Below are positions 8,781-16,701 of a DNA stretch of 64,000 bases, piece after piece. Every line of letters begins with the position of its first letter. The first letter of the stretch is position 1. Source of the DNA: Edaphobacillus lindanitolerans. Lineage in GTDB: Bacteria > Bacillota > Bacilli > Bacillales_A > Planococcaceae. The notes under the pieces were generated by a model. The model was not told the DNA's origin, ran no database searches, and saw nothing but the letters and a program-made list of their open reading frames with translations. The translations under genes were made by a program, and so were the position numbers. The stretch spans positions 124,001 through 188,000 of the forward strand of contig NZ_FTPL01000005.1 in NCBI RefSeq assembly GCF_900156305.1, in the 5' to 3' direction.

Positions 8781-9131
8781 ATGAAAAAAGGATTGATTGC
8801 AGCAGGTGTCATCGTGGTCGTATTAATCGGCGCCGTTGTCACGGTCGGAAGACTGGACTTCAACCGGATGGGAAAAGGGAACGCCTACTATCAAATCGGC
8901 GAGCCTTCTTCAGTGGAAGAAGATAAACTGGATTCCGGTGAAATCATGAAACGATATGTGTACACGGGCCCGGCCTACGAAGAGAATGGAAAAGAGATCG
9001 ACGTGGAGTTCACGGCAATGAAACAGCTGCGGGAAGGCGCTTATCTGAAGCTGTATTTGAATAAAGACAAAGAAGTCACCTCCTATGATGAAGTGCAGCA
9101 AGCAGACATTCCGGAAGCGGTGAAATTCTGA
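8781..9131 (+). CDS. yxeA: YxeA-family small exported protein
   Basis: A 116-residue protein with an N-terminal hydrophobic segment (residues 5–22, without a lipobox Cys), followed by a small soluble domain of the YxeA (DUF1093) family, visible in YYQIGEP and YVYTGPAYEENGKE. It begins two bases after the permease stop, so it is the third gene of the operon, as in yxdLM-yxeA. Its biochemical role is not known in any species. Confidence 0.88.
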   Translation: MKKGLIAAGVIVVVLIGAVVTVGRLDFNRMGKGNAYYQIGEPSSVEEDKLDSGEIMKRYVYTGPAYEENGKEIDVEFTAMKQLREGAYLKLYLNKDKEVTSYDEVQQADIPEAVKF

Positions 9132-9141
9132 TCGACGGAGA

Positions 9142-9175
9142 AGGCCCGGCCACACAATTGTGGGCGGGTCTTTTT
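9142..9175 (+). terminator. Terminator after yxeA
   Basis: The hairpin AGGCCCGGCCACA…TGTGGGCGGGTCT with a four-base loop is followed by TTTTT. Confidence 0.8.
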
Positions 9176-9207
9176 GATTTGCACGGATTTCCCGATCACA
9201 GAAAAGA

Positions 9208-9240
9208 AAAGCGGCCGCCGATGCTCCAGCCGCCGTTTCT
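9208..9240 (-). terminator. Possible terminator of the TPP enzyme gene
   Basis: An imperfect GC-rich inverted repeat (GCGGC…GCCGC) reads into TTTTC on the minus strand, just beyond the stop at 9243. It is weaker than the others in the window. Confidence 0.45.
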
Positions 9241-9242
9241 GT

Positions 9243-10859
9243 TTATTCTGTTTCGGGGAAGAACTCCCGGGCCGTTCGAATATCAACGAGTGACGGGCCG
9301 TCCGAATGCAGCGCTTGTTCCAGCACCGGCTCCAGCTCATCATCCGATCCCGGCCGGAATGCTTTCCAGCCGCATGCTTCCGCCAGCTTCACGAAGTCGG
9401 GGTTCGTCAGGTCGGTTCCGGTGCCCTTTGCGCCGAGGACTTTGAGTTTGTCGACTTCCATCTGCAGCGATCCGTTGTTCAGGACCACCACCGTGATATT
9501 GAGTCCGTATCTGGTGGCGGTCAAAAGATCCGCGAGCACCATCTGCAGCCCGCCGTCCCCCACGATCGCCACGACCTGCTTGTCGGGGCTGACCAGTTTG
9601 GCCGCCATGGCGGCGGGCAGTCCGAAGCCCATCGTCCGCCAGTATCCGGAGAATACGGTCGTCTGGTTTTTCTGGCGGAAATTGCGGTTTGTCCAAACGG
9701 TGTTGTCTCCGGTATCCAGCGCAAGCACAGCGTCCGGAGCCACCGTACGGTCGAGGGCACGCATGATCCGCGAAGGATGGACGGGAAAGCCTTCGGTGCC
9801 GCCTTCCTGTTCGTTTTGTGTGGCCCATTTCTCTTTGACGTCCCGGCAACGGCGCATCCAGTCGTCGGAACGGGAGAATCCTTCCAGGCTGTCCGCCAGG
9901 ATCGGGAGGACCTCCTCCGCTTTGCCGGTGATGCCGATTTCAACAGGAATGTTCTTTTCGATCTGGTTGAAGTGCGGGTCGATCTGGATCACCCTGGCGT
10001 CCGTCGGCACATGCCCTTCAGGCCACCAGGTCGTGCCCGCGAGAAGGACGACATCCGCTTCTTTGAATAGATCTGACGCATGCGGATTGCCGCCTTCGCC
10101 GATGCCCTGGAGCATGTGGGGGGAGTCGTCTTCTACGAGCCCTTTTCCGCCCAGGCTGGCCAGGATGCCGGCGCCCCATGACTCAGCGAGCTTTTGAAGA
10201 TCCTGTGCGGCACCGGCAGCCCCGGACCCCGCCAGGATCATCGGCCGTTTCGCGGACTTCATCACCGCGGCGGCGCTTTCCAGGCTCTCTTCCGTAAAGA
10301 CGGAGGCCCCTTCGATCACGTCGGGCAACGGCCGAGGCTTGGCGCTCGCATTTGCCATGAACAGATCCTTCGGTACGGACAGATGGGTGACTGCACGCTG
10401 ACCGAGTGCGGTCCCGACCGCTTTTTCCAGCAGGTCAAGCGCTGCATCAGGGCTCGCCAGGTTCGCAGAATACGCAGCGAAGGGCTTTACGAGATCCTGC
10501 TGATTGATGAACTGCGGAAAGGCCGTGCCGATCTTGTCGGTCGGGGCCTGTCCGGTGAGCGCCAGGACAGGGGCCCGGTCCGCATGCGCATCCCCCAGCC
10601 CGTTGAGCAGGTTCGTCGCCCCCGGTCCCATCGTCGCCGTGCATACGCCAAGGCCCCCGGTCAGTTTTGCTTCAGCGGATGCCATGAAGGCAGCGGTGGA
10701 TTCATGTTTGCATGCGATGAACTCGATCTCATCTTGTCCGGCCAGCGCGTCGATGAGGCCGAATGTGGCGTCGCCCACCACACCATAGATCCGTTTCACG
10801 CCGTATAGGGACAGCTGGTGAAGCATCAATTCCGCCACGGTTTGCCCGGTTTTCGCCAC
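9243..10859 (-). CDS. Thiamine-pyrophosphate enzyme, pyruvate oxidase / acetolactate synthase-like
   Basis: A 538-residue three-domain TPP enzyme. The N-terminal pyrimidine-binding domain carries the catalytic Glu in KHESTAAF (about residue 53) and ends near residue 165. The central domain (190–320) resembles the FAD/nucleotide-binding fold of this family. The C-terminal domain has the TPP motif VGDGG…NN (about 435–465). It could be a pyruvate oxidase of the YdaP/PoxB kind or another decarboxylase; true acetolactate synthase is less likely because no regulatory subunit is adjacent. The start is GTG at 10859, nine bases after GGAGGAGG. It is divergent from the DUF1259 gene. Confidence 0.82.
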   Translation of the reverse strand: MAKTGQTVAELMLHQLSLYGVKRIYGVVGDATFGLIDALAGQDEIEFIACKHESTAAFMASAEAKLTGGLGVCTATMGPGATNLLNGLGDAHADRAPVLALTGQAPTDKIGTAFPQFINQQDLVKPFAAYSANLASPDAALDLLEKAVGTALGQRAVTHLSVPKDLFMANASAKPRPLPDVIEGASVFTEESLESAAAVMKSAKRPMILAGSGAAGAAQDLQKLAESWGAGILASLGGKGLVEDDSPHMLQGIGEGGNPHASDLFKEADVVLLAGTTWWPEGHVPTDARVIQIDPHFNQIEKNIPVEIGITGKAEEVLPILADSLEGFSRSDDWMRRCRDVKEKWATQNEQEGGTEGFPVHPSRIMRALDRTVAPDAVLALDTGDNTVWTNRNFRQKNQTTVFSGYWRTMGFGLPAAMAAKLVSPDKQVVAIVGDGGLQMVLADLLTATRYGLNITVVVLNNGSLQMEVDKLKVLGAKGTGTDLTNPDFVKLAEACGWKAFRPGSDDELEPVLEQALHSDGPSLVDIRTAREFFPETE

Positions 10860-11052
10860 AACAGATAACCTCCTCCATGAATGGTGCCGTTTCCATTAGT
10901 TCTTCCACCAATGATGGCCGGACAAACTCGGAACGAAACACCACTATCCCTGATCACTTCTCAGGGACCCCGGAACGTCCTGTCACGCACAGATCCCGGA
11001 AGGCTTCCGTATGCTGTATTAATCAAGCGGAATATGCAAAGGGGACGATAAA

Positions 11053-11463
11053 ATGATGATGGACGATCAGCTGTGCAGGCAATTCGGACAGATTCTCAAC
11101 GGGCAGGGCAAGCCGGAAAAAGGAGGATGCTCGGTTTCTCTGCACCGGGCATTCGAAACGACCGTGCAAGGGAAAAAAAGCACCCGCGTCATGCCGGCCG
11201 ACGTGTCGTTCGAATCCCTCGATCCGCATGGCCATGCACTGAATCTGGCGGAGGTGGCCGTTCTCCAGGAGGAGATTCCTGCATTCATCCAGGCATTGTC
11301 ACAGTACGGGCTGACCATCAGTGCGGTCCACAATCATTGGATCTTCACAAAACCATTGATCATGTATGTTCATATTCAGTCAGTTGAGCCCCCTCTCGAC
11401 TTCGCAAGGAAGATCGCGTACGCTTTCCAGTTCTTGAGCAGTGCACCTATTTCGGATCACTGA
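11053..11463 (+). CDS. DUF1259-domain protein
   Basis: A 136-residue cytosolic protein that looks like a single DUF1259 domain: an N-terminal part with a conserved GKKSTRVMP segment, and a C-terminal part with SQYGLTISAVHNHW and MYVHIQSV. Many family members carry two such domains and an export signal; neither is seen here. AAAGGGG precedes three consecutive ATGs. The HNHW motif suggests a metal-binding cupin-like fold, but function is unknown. Confidence 0.7.
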   Translation: MMMDDQLCRQFGQILNGQGKPEKGGCSVSLHRAFETTVQGKKSTRVMPADVSFESLDPHGHALNLAEVAVLQEEIPAFIQALSQYGLTISAVHNHWIFTKPLIMYVHIQSVEPPLDFARKIAYAFQFLSSAPISDH

Positions 11464-11572
11464 TCCCCCGGGCATGCGGGCAGGCCGGATCCGGATGATT
11501 TCGTTGACCTGATCTGTACAATTAATTAAGCTATAATGAGTCTAATGCTTTGAAGCGAGAGGAATTGAAACA

Positions 11573-12553
11573 ATGAACGAGAATTTTTGGCTTGACCTGC
11601 CGCGGCCGTTTTTTGTGCTCGCCCCGATGGAGGATGTGACGGACGTGGTGTTCCGCCATGTCGTCGCGGAAGCCGGGCGGCCGGATGTATATTTCACGGA
11701 GTTCACGAACTCGGATAGCTACTGTCATCCGGAAGGGATCAACAGCGTTCAGGGCCGTCTGCTGTTCACGGAAGATGAACAGCCGATGGTTGCCCATATA
11801 TGGGGAGACAAGCCCGAGTATTTCCGGCAAATGAGCATCGGCATGGCGGAAATGGGCTTTAAAGGCATCGATATCAACATGGGCTGCCCCGTCCCGAATG
11901 TGGCGGAGCGGGGCAAGGGAAGCGGCCTGATCCTGCGCCCGGACGCTGCGGCCGAATTGATCCGGGCAGCCAAGGCGGGCGGGCTGCCCGTCAGCGTAAA
12001 AACACGGCTCGGCTTTGAGGATATCAATGAGTGGGAAGCATGGCTGACCCATATTTTGAAACAGGACATCGCGAACCTGTCGATCCACCTCCGGACCCGG
12101 AAGGAAATGAGCCAGGTCGATGCCCACTGGGACATGATCCCCGAGATCAAGAAGCTGCGTGACCGCGTGGCGCCGGATACGCTCCTGACGATCAACGGGG
12201 ATATTCCCGACCGGAAGACCGGCCTGGAACTCGTGGAACGGTACGGAGTGGACGGTGTCATGATCGGGCGTGGGATCTTCAAAAATCCGTACGCCTTTGA
12301 AAAAGAGCCGAGGGAACACAGCAGCAAAGAACTGCTCGACCTCCTCAGGCTGCACCTCGATCTCCACGACCGGTACATCGATCAGATCCGGCGTCCGATC
12401 ACCGGCCTTCACCGCTTTTTCAAGATCTATGTGAAGGGGTTTCACGGAGCCGGCGAGCTGCGGAACCGGCTGATGAACACGAAATCGACCGATGAGGCGA
12501 GGGCTTTGCTGGCGGCGTTCGAACAGAATGCGGACGGATCCCACGCAGGTTAA
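11573..12553 (+). CDS. dus: tRNA-dihydrouridine synthase
   Basis: A 326-residue flavoenzyme that reduces uridine to dihydrouridine in tRNA. It has the FMN-binding TIM barrel beginning [10 protein letters not shown], the catalytic Cys in INMGCPVPN (about residue 107), VKTRLGF, and the phosphate-binding end [13 protein letters not shown]; the C-terminal helical RNA-binding domain follows. AGAGGAATTG precedes the ATG. It appears monocistronic, with a terminator after it. Assignment to one Dus subfamily is not possible by eye. Confidence 0.92.
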   Translation: MNENFWLDLPRPFFVLAPMEDVTDVVFRHVVAEAGRPDVYFTEFTNSDSYCHPEGINSVQGRLLFTEDEQPMVAHIWGDKPEYFRQMSIGMAEMGFKGIDINMGCPVPNVAERGKGSGLILRPDAAAELIRAAKAGGLPVSVKTRLGFEDINEWEAWLTHILKQDIANLSIHLRTRKEMSQVDAHWDMIPEIKKLRDRVAPDTLLTINGDIPDRKTGLELVERYGVDGVMIGRGIFKNPYAFEKEPREHSSKELLDLLRLHLDLHDRYIDQIRRPITGLHRFFKIYVKGFHGAGELRNRLMNTKSTDEARALLAAFEQNADGSHAG

Positions 12554-12571
12554 TCCTATTCTTTTATCATG

Positions 12572-12600
12572 ACGAATCCCGGGAACGGGGTTCGTTTTTT
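12572..12600 (+). terminator. Terminator after dus
   Basis: The stem ACGAATCCCG/CGGGGTTCGT with a four-base loop is followed by six T. Confidence 0.85.
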
Positions 12601-12620
12601 GCGGAAGGGAGGCTTCCGGT

Positions 12621-13021
12621 ATGGAGGCAGTACCAGAACAAGTGAAGATGGAGTCAATCCGGTCGTTCGAATCGACCATCCGGAAAACCGAAAAAGCCTT
12701 TGAAGGGATGGCCCGAAAAGCGCGAATACGACACTGATCGAAAAGCGGCTCAGCGCCCTGCTGGCCGGCCTCGACGTGCTGGAAAACGCCTGGCATCAGA
12801 AGCCGCTCGTGCATGCTCCAGAAGAATATGCCGATTTCCGCGCAACGCTTGCAGGGTTACTGCCGACCGTTGAAGAAGCCTTCGCCAAGTCGAAGGAAGG
12901 CGGTCCGCAGCGAACACTGCTGAGGAGGCGAATCCGCTCCATCGAACTGGCCATCGGGGCGATGGATGACTTGATCGAGACCGGAGCTGTTGGTAAGCTG
13001 CCTGGAAGCAGGTCCAAATGA
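12621..13021 (+). pseudogene. Hypothetical protein gene split by a frameshift
   Basis: From the ATG at 12621 (GGAAGGGAGG upstream) the frame runs 38 codons to a TGA at 12735. The −1 frame stays open from about 12713 to 13021 and reads ANTTLIEKRLSALLAGLDVL onward to a natural end. Joined, the two halves give one smooth 133-residue, mostly helical, charged protein. This looks like one gene with a one-base loss near CCGAAAAGCGCG (12713–12724), a sequencing error, or less likely −1 slippage on GAAAAG. The family is not recognised. The next gene follows 68 bases later. Confidence 0.6.
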
Positions 13022-13089
13022 CGACGAACCATGCTTCTAATGGAATCTCAGGCGGACGGTGCCGGCACAAATATAAAGGGGGCTGACAG

Positions 13090-13509
13090 ATGGGCAGAAA
13101 GATCGAATCCATCCGGTTTGAAATGTATGCAAGCGGTCCGCTCCGGCCGGATGAGGAGCGTGGACACGAAGTGGAGGTCCTGCGCAGCGGGCAGATCACC
13201 CATGAAGTCCTTTCAACGAAGGAGGCCGGTGACGGAGGAATGGAGTTCCGCAAGGATGCCTACCGGATCGATCCCGAAAAATCGGCGGAATTTCTGGATG
13301 CCCTCGTCACCGAATTCCATGTCGACGAGTGGGTCAAAGATTACGGATCGCCCGTGCTGGACGGCTGGAGTTACGAGGTGACGATCCGGTATTCGGACGG
13401 CCGTGTGCAGGGGATCCGGGGCTCGGTCGATCCGCCGCCCGGTGCGGAAAATGTGGCCGGGGCGGTCAAGGAGCTCGTCCCGTTTCTGAAAGAGCCGTGG
13501 ATCTTTTAG
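13090..13509 (+). CDS. Hypothetical protein
   Basis: A 139-residue soluble acidic protein that I do not recognise. It starts MGRKIESIRFEMY and ends FLKEPWIF; an alternation of beta-type stretches (WSYEVTIRYSDG) and helices suggests a small alpha/beta domain. AAAGGGGGC lies eight bases before the ATG. Codon use and ribosome site support a real gene. It may be co-transcribed with the frameshifted gene upstream. Confidence 0.7.
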   Translation: MGRKIESIRFEMYASGPLRPDEERGHEVEVLRSGQITHEVLSTKEAGDGGMEFRKDAYRIDPEKSAEFLDALVTEFHVDEWVKDYGSPVLDGWSYEVTIRYSDGRVQGIRGSVDPPPGAENVAGAVKELVPFLKEPWIF

Positions 13510-13538
13510 GGGAATGGATAGTTCCATCATCGGCAGGA

Positions 13539-13564
13539 AGGCAGCGCAGGCTGTCTTTTTTTGT
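13539..13564 (+). terminator. Weak terminator after the hypothetical gene
   Basis: A short hairpin GGCAGC…GCTGTC, with one G–T pair, is followed by seven T. Confidence 0.5.
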
Positions 13565-13658
13565 TTGCACAAAAAATCCCTTGGTTCACAGGGACCACTG
13601 AAAAAGTCCATTTAGAATCAACGTAGCTGTCCCGGGAGAGGCTACTGAAAAGCTGTAT

Positions 13659-13763
13659 GTGAAGAAAGAGGCGCTGTAAGTTAAGAAGGATGCCCTGTAG
13701 GTTAAGAAGGAGAGGCTGTAGGTTAAGAAGGACGCCCTGTAGGTTAAGAATGACCGGCTGTTA
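13659..13763. repeat. Intergenic 21-bp-period array B1
   Basis: Five units of consensus GTTAAGAAGGANGCCCTGTAG begin at 13659, 13680, 13701, 13722 and 13743. The last is shortened. The half GTTAAGAAGGA is nearly constant and the middle varies. It lies between the hypothetical gene and mntH, next to a MITE fragment and array B2. Confidence 0.85.
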
Positions 13764-13768
13764 AGAAA

Positions 13769-13830
13769 GGGGCTGTTCGAAAAGTACTGAAACGCCCCGC
13801 GAGACAGCAAATAGCAAGGTCGTCGAAAGA
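13769..13830. repeat. Partial copy of the MITE-like element found at 22353–22549
   Basis: The stretch starting GGGGCTGTTC and continuing through GCCCCG, AGCAAATAGCAAGG and CGTCG matches the first 60 bases of the element at 22353 at about three of four positions by eye. The other half is missing, so this is a truncated remnant. Confidence 0.6.
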
Positions 13831-13881
13831 ACGTTACGGGAGATTCGCCAAGAATGAAGGATGACCCTGCGACAGTGTTGA

Positions 13882-14133
13882 AGGAGGGCGATCTTTCCGC
13901 TAAGAGTCCGTTTCGCTCACCTGAGAGTCCGTTGTCACCACGTTGAAGTGCAGAGGACGAGTCGGAGGTAGGGATTCACTGGCGATAGGTAGGGATTCGA
14001 ACACGATTGGTAGGGACTCGCGGGGGGAAGGTAGGGATTCAAACATGGAAGGTAGGGATTCAGGAGGGAAAGGTAGGGATTCACACGCACAAGGAACCGA
14101 TTCGTCCTGCCAAGAGACCGATTGGATTGGCGC
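13882..14133. repeat. Intergenic 21-bp-period array B2
   Basis: Twelve 21-base units lie in strict register. The best six (13966–14091) share AGGTAGGGATTC followed by nine variable bases. Earlier units begin AGAGTCCGTT and later ones AGGAACCGATTC or AGAGACCGATT, so the array grades between related sub-types without losing phase. It ends 28 bases before the −35 box of mntH. Confidence 0.88.
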
Positions 14134-14160
14134 GCCCGGCAGCCGGGACAAGCGGAGAGT

Positions 14161-14190
14161 TTGACATCCGAATTGGAAGTAAATTATAAT
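14161..14190 (+). promoter_or_regulatory. SigA-type promoter of mntH
   Basis: A perfect −35 TTGACA (14161–14166) and a perfect −10 TATAAT (14185–14190) are separated by 18 bases. Confidence 0.85.
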
Positions 14191-14204
14191 AAATCCCATC
14201 AGAA

Positions 14205-14221
14205 AGTTTCCCTTGCGCAAC
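14205..14221 (+). promoter_or_regulatory. Candidate MntR operator
   Basis: AGTTTCCCTTGCGCAAC, just after the expected transcription start, agrees at about 12 of 17 positions with the B. subtilis MntR site (AGTTTCCTTAAGGCAAA orientation, from memory). Binding here would repress mntH when manganese is plentiful. Confidence 0.4.
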
Positions 14222-14252
14222 TCGCGGGATTCAGAAGGATTGAGGGATTTCG

Positions 14253-15542
14253 ATGGAGCCTAGAAACATCGAAGAAGAGAATATTAATAATGCGGCTCTG
14301 CAGAAAAACGCGGGAACTGTCCTGAGCGGAGAGACGAAGGGCATCCGGCAGCTCCTGCCGTTCCTGGGCCCCGCCTTCATCGCGGCGGTCGCCTATATCG
14401 ATCCCGGCAACTATGCGACCAATATTTCCGCGGGTTCGGCATACGGGTACAAGTTGCTCTGGGTGGTCCTGGCATCGAACTTGATGGCGGTGCTCATCCA
14501 GATGATGTCCGCCAAGCTCGGGATCGCCACCGGCCGGAACCTGCCGGAAATCAGCCGGGAGCGGTTCTCGAAGAAAACGTCCGTTTTCCTCTGGATCCAG
14601 GCGGAGCTTGTCATCATGGCGACCGACCTCGCCGAGTTCATCGGGGCGGCCCTCGGTCTGTATCTCGTGTTCAATATCCCGATGGTGGCAGCGGCGCTCA
14701 TCGCGGCTGTCGGTTCGTTCGCCATCCTGGAAATGCAGCGGCGGGGTGTCCGCTCCCTTGAAGCGATCATCGCCGGCATGATCTTCGTCGTCGTGATTGC
14801 GTTCGGCGTCCAGGTGTTCGTCGCGAAGCCGGAGGCCGGTCCGCTGCTCGCGGGTCTCTTCACACCGAGGTTCGAAGGAGTGGACAGCATCCTGCTGTCG
14901 GCGGGGATGCTCGGTGCGACCGTCATGCCGCATGCCATCTACCTGCACTCGGGCCTGACGAACAAACGGATTGTCGGTCGGAACGAGGCCGAACGGAAGA
15001 AGATCTTCAAGTTCGAAACGGTCGACGTCATCATCGCCATGGTCATCGCAGGTGCCATCAATGCGAGCATGCTCATCGTCGCTGCGGCGCTGTTCCATAA
15101 GGCGGGCATTCAGGTCGATGATCTCGAAGTCGCCTATGACCAGTTCGGCTCAATGCTCGGGACGCATGTGGCCATCCTGTTCGGAATCGGGCTGCTCGCA
15201 GCTGGCCTGTCCAGTTCATCCGTCGGCACGCTCACCGGTGACATCGTCATGCAGGGCTATATCAAAAAACGGATTCCGATCTATCTGCGGCGGGTGATCA
15301 CGATGCTGCCGCCGATTGTGATCATCATGCTCGGTGTGAACGCGTCCAAGGCGCTCGTCATGAGCCAGGTCGTCCTTTCATTCGGCATCGCGTTCGCCCT
15401 CATTCCGCTCATTCTGTTCACGAGCGACAAGAAGCTCATGGGCGGGCTCGTGAACAAAAAGATCACGACCGTGACGGCCTGGCTGATCGCCGTCCTGATC
15501 ATCGCCCTCAACCTGTTCCTGCTTTATGAGACGGTCTTTTGA
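14253..15542 (+). CDS. mntH: Nramp manganese/iron:H+ symporter MntH
   Basis: A 429-residue membrane protein with about 11 membrane segments that imports Mn2+ (and Fe2+) with protons. The metal-site motif DPGN in TM1 (YIDPGNYATN, about residue 50) and MPHAIYLHS in TM6 are both present and intact. TTGAGGGA precedes the ATG. A perfect SigA promoter and a possible MntR operator lie upstream, and a terminator follows. Monocistronic. Confidence 0.95.
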   Translation: MEPRNIEEENINNAALQKNAGTVLSGETKGIRQLLPFLGPAFIAAVAYIDPGNYATNISAGSAYGYKLLWVVLASNLMAVLIQMMSAKLGIATGRNLPEISRERFSKKTSVFLWIQAELVIMATDLAEFIGAALGLYLVFNIPMVAAALIAAVGSFAILEMQRRGVRSLEAIIAGMIFVVVIAFGVQVFVAKPEAGPLLAGLFTPRFEGVDSILLSAGMLGATVMPHAIYLHSGLTNKRIVGRNEAERKKIFKFETVDVIIAMVIAGAINASMLIVAAALFHKAGIQVDDLEVAYDQFGSMLGTHVAILFGIGLLAAGLSSSSVGTLTGDIVMQGYIKKRIPIYLRRVITMLPPIVIIMLGVNASKALVMSQVVLSFGIAFALIPLILFTSDKKLMGGLVNKKITTVTAWLIAVLIIALNLFLLYETVF

Positions 15543-15582
15543 TTTGTTGCCATGCAAAATTGAGGAACCGGCATCTTGTGAA

Positions 15583-15620
15583 AGAAGGTTCTCGGGGGAA
15601 ATCCCGGAGAACCTTTTTTC
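15583..15620 (+). terminator. Terminator after mntH
   Basis: The stem AAGGTTCTCGGGG…TCCCGGAGAACCTT with a short loop is followed by six T. Confidence 0.88.
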
Positions 15621-15725
15621 ATTTGAGAAAGGGGTCCGTCCGGATACGGGCAGCCACTCTACGGAACGTTTGTTGCGGGCCGGGAAAGAACCGGCTAACA
15701 TGAAAGCAGTACGGGAGGCGATGGT

Positions 15726-16310
15726 ATGGACAGCAGCAAGATGGGCTCGCTGATTTCGCGGCTGCGCAAAGAGAAGGGACTCACACAGAAAGAACTGGCA
15801 GACCGGTTGAATCTCTCGGACCGGACCATTTCAAAATGGGAACGGGGGAAGGGGTTTCCGGATGTCTCCCTGCTGCCGGACCTCTCATCCGTTCTCGGCA
15901 CAAATATAGAAGACATTCTTGGCGGTGAATTGTCCGTCAATGAATTTGTAGGAGGAAATATGAGGAAATCCAATTATTATAGCTGTCCGTCGTGCGGGAA
16001 TATCGCCGTTTCATCAGGAAATGCGAGCGTCTCCTGCTGCGGAAGGAAGCTTGAAGCCCTGGTTCCGCAGAAAGAGGGAGAGGACGAAATGCTCAGCGTG
16101 TCCGAAGTGGACGGGGAGTGGTACATCACAAGTGATCACCCGATGGAGAAGGAGCATTATATTTCGTTCATCGCTTTTGCCACGGGCGACCAGGTGACAC
16201 TCCTGAAGCAGTATCCGGAATGGGCATTGCAGGCACGGCTGCCCAAGCGCCGGCACGGAACGCTATTGTGGTATTGCACGCAGCACGGACTGTTTTACCG
16301 GAATGTCTGA
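15726..16310 (+). CDS. XRE helix-turn-helix regulator fused to a desulfoferrodoxin-like module
   Basis: A 194-residue fusion. Residues 8–62 form an XRE/Cro-type HTH (LTQKELADRLNLSDRTISKWERG). Residues 85–110 resemble desulforedoxin, with the four-Cys iron site CPSCGN…CCG. Residues 125–194 resemble neelaredoxin/superoxide reductase: DHPMEKEHYI gives two His, and CTQHGLF gives the Cys and His of the iron centre. The His normally found in a KHVP-like motif is missing, so sensing is more likely than catalysis. Similar regulators exist in other Firmicutes. GGAGGCG precedes the ATG. The position upstream of katE suggests an oxidative-stress role. Confidence 0.85.
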   Translation: MDSSKMGSLISRLRKEKGLTQKELADRLNLSDRTISKWERGKGFPDVSLLPDLSSVLGTNIEDILGGELSVNEFVGGNMRKSNYYSCPSCGNIAVSSGNASVSCCGRKLEALVPQKEGEDEMLSVSEVDGEWYITSDHPMEKEHYISFIAFATGDQVTLLKQYPEWALQARLPKRRHGTLLWYCTQHGLFYRNV

Positions 16311-16401
16311 TATCCGGGACGGCCGGGAAATTTCCGTCACGGACCGAGCTCTTGCACCGGTCACGTCCGGCACACCTGCTAAAATGCATCGATTCGATTG
16401 T

Positions 16402-16434
16402 AAACCCGCCGGGTCCCTCCCCGGCGGGTTTTGC
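16402..16434 (+). terminator. Terminator after the XRE regulator
   Basis: The inverted repeat AACCCGCCGGG…CCCGGCGGGTT with a six-base loop is followed by TTTT. Confidence 0.85.
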
Positions 16435-16538
16435 GTTCCGCCGGTCGCTTCCGGACGGCCTGCGGACTGAAAAATCGTGATGACTCATACGGCCGGTCCG
16501 CGCCGCTGCCTGTTTTCTTGTCTTCCTCTCATTCTGCG

Positions 16539-16563
16539 GTTTGTCCGCCCGATATAAGGGTAG
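16539..16563 (+). promoter_or_regulatory. SigB-type promoter of the catalase gene
   Basis: GTTTGT (16539–16544), a 13-base spacer and GGGTAG (16558–16563) fit the B. subtilis SigB pattern GTTTAA-N12-14-GGGTAT. Catalase KatE is a known SigB target in B. subtilis. Confidence 0.6.
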
Positions 16564-16701
16564 AAGTCTATGGACTGGCCGGGGAATGATAGACTCCGGC
16601 AGCCTGCAAGGATTTCGGGTGCCGGCTGCCGGAATGGATCCCTTGCCCTGCGGTCCGGAAACGGGCCGTCGCCATACGAACGAGAGGAGCTGTGTGAAGA
16701 G

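Noticed and set aside
11531-12814. A 427-codon frame opposite dus
   Set aside because: It is the shadow of the dihydrouridine synthase gene and has no motif of its own.
13586-13810. A 74-codon minus-strand frame with FLTY heptads
   Set aside because: It is only a translation of array B1 and lacks a ribosome site.
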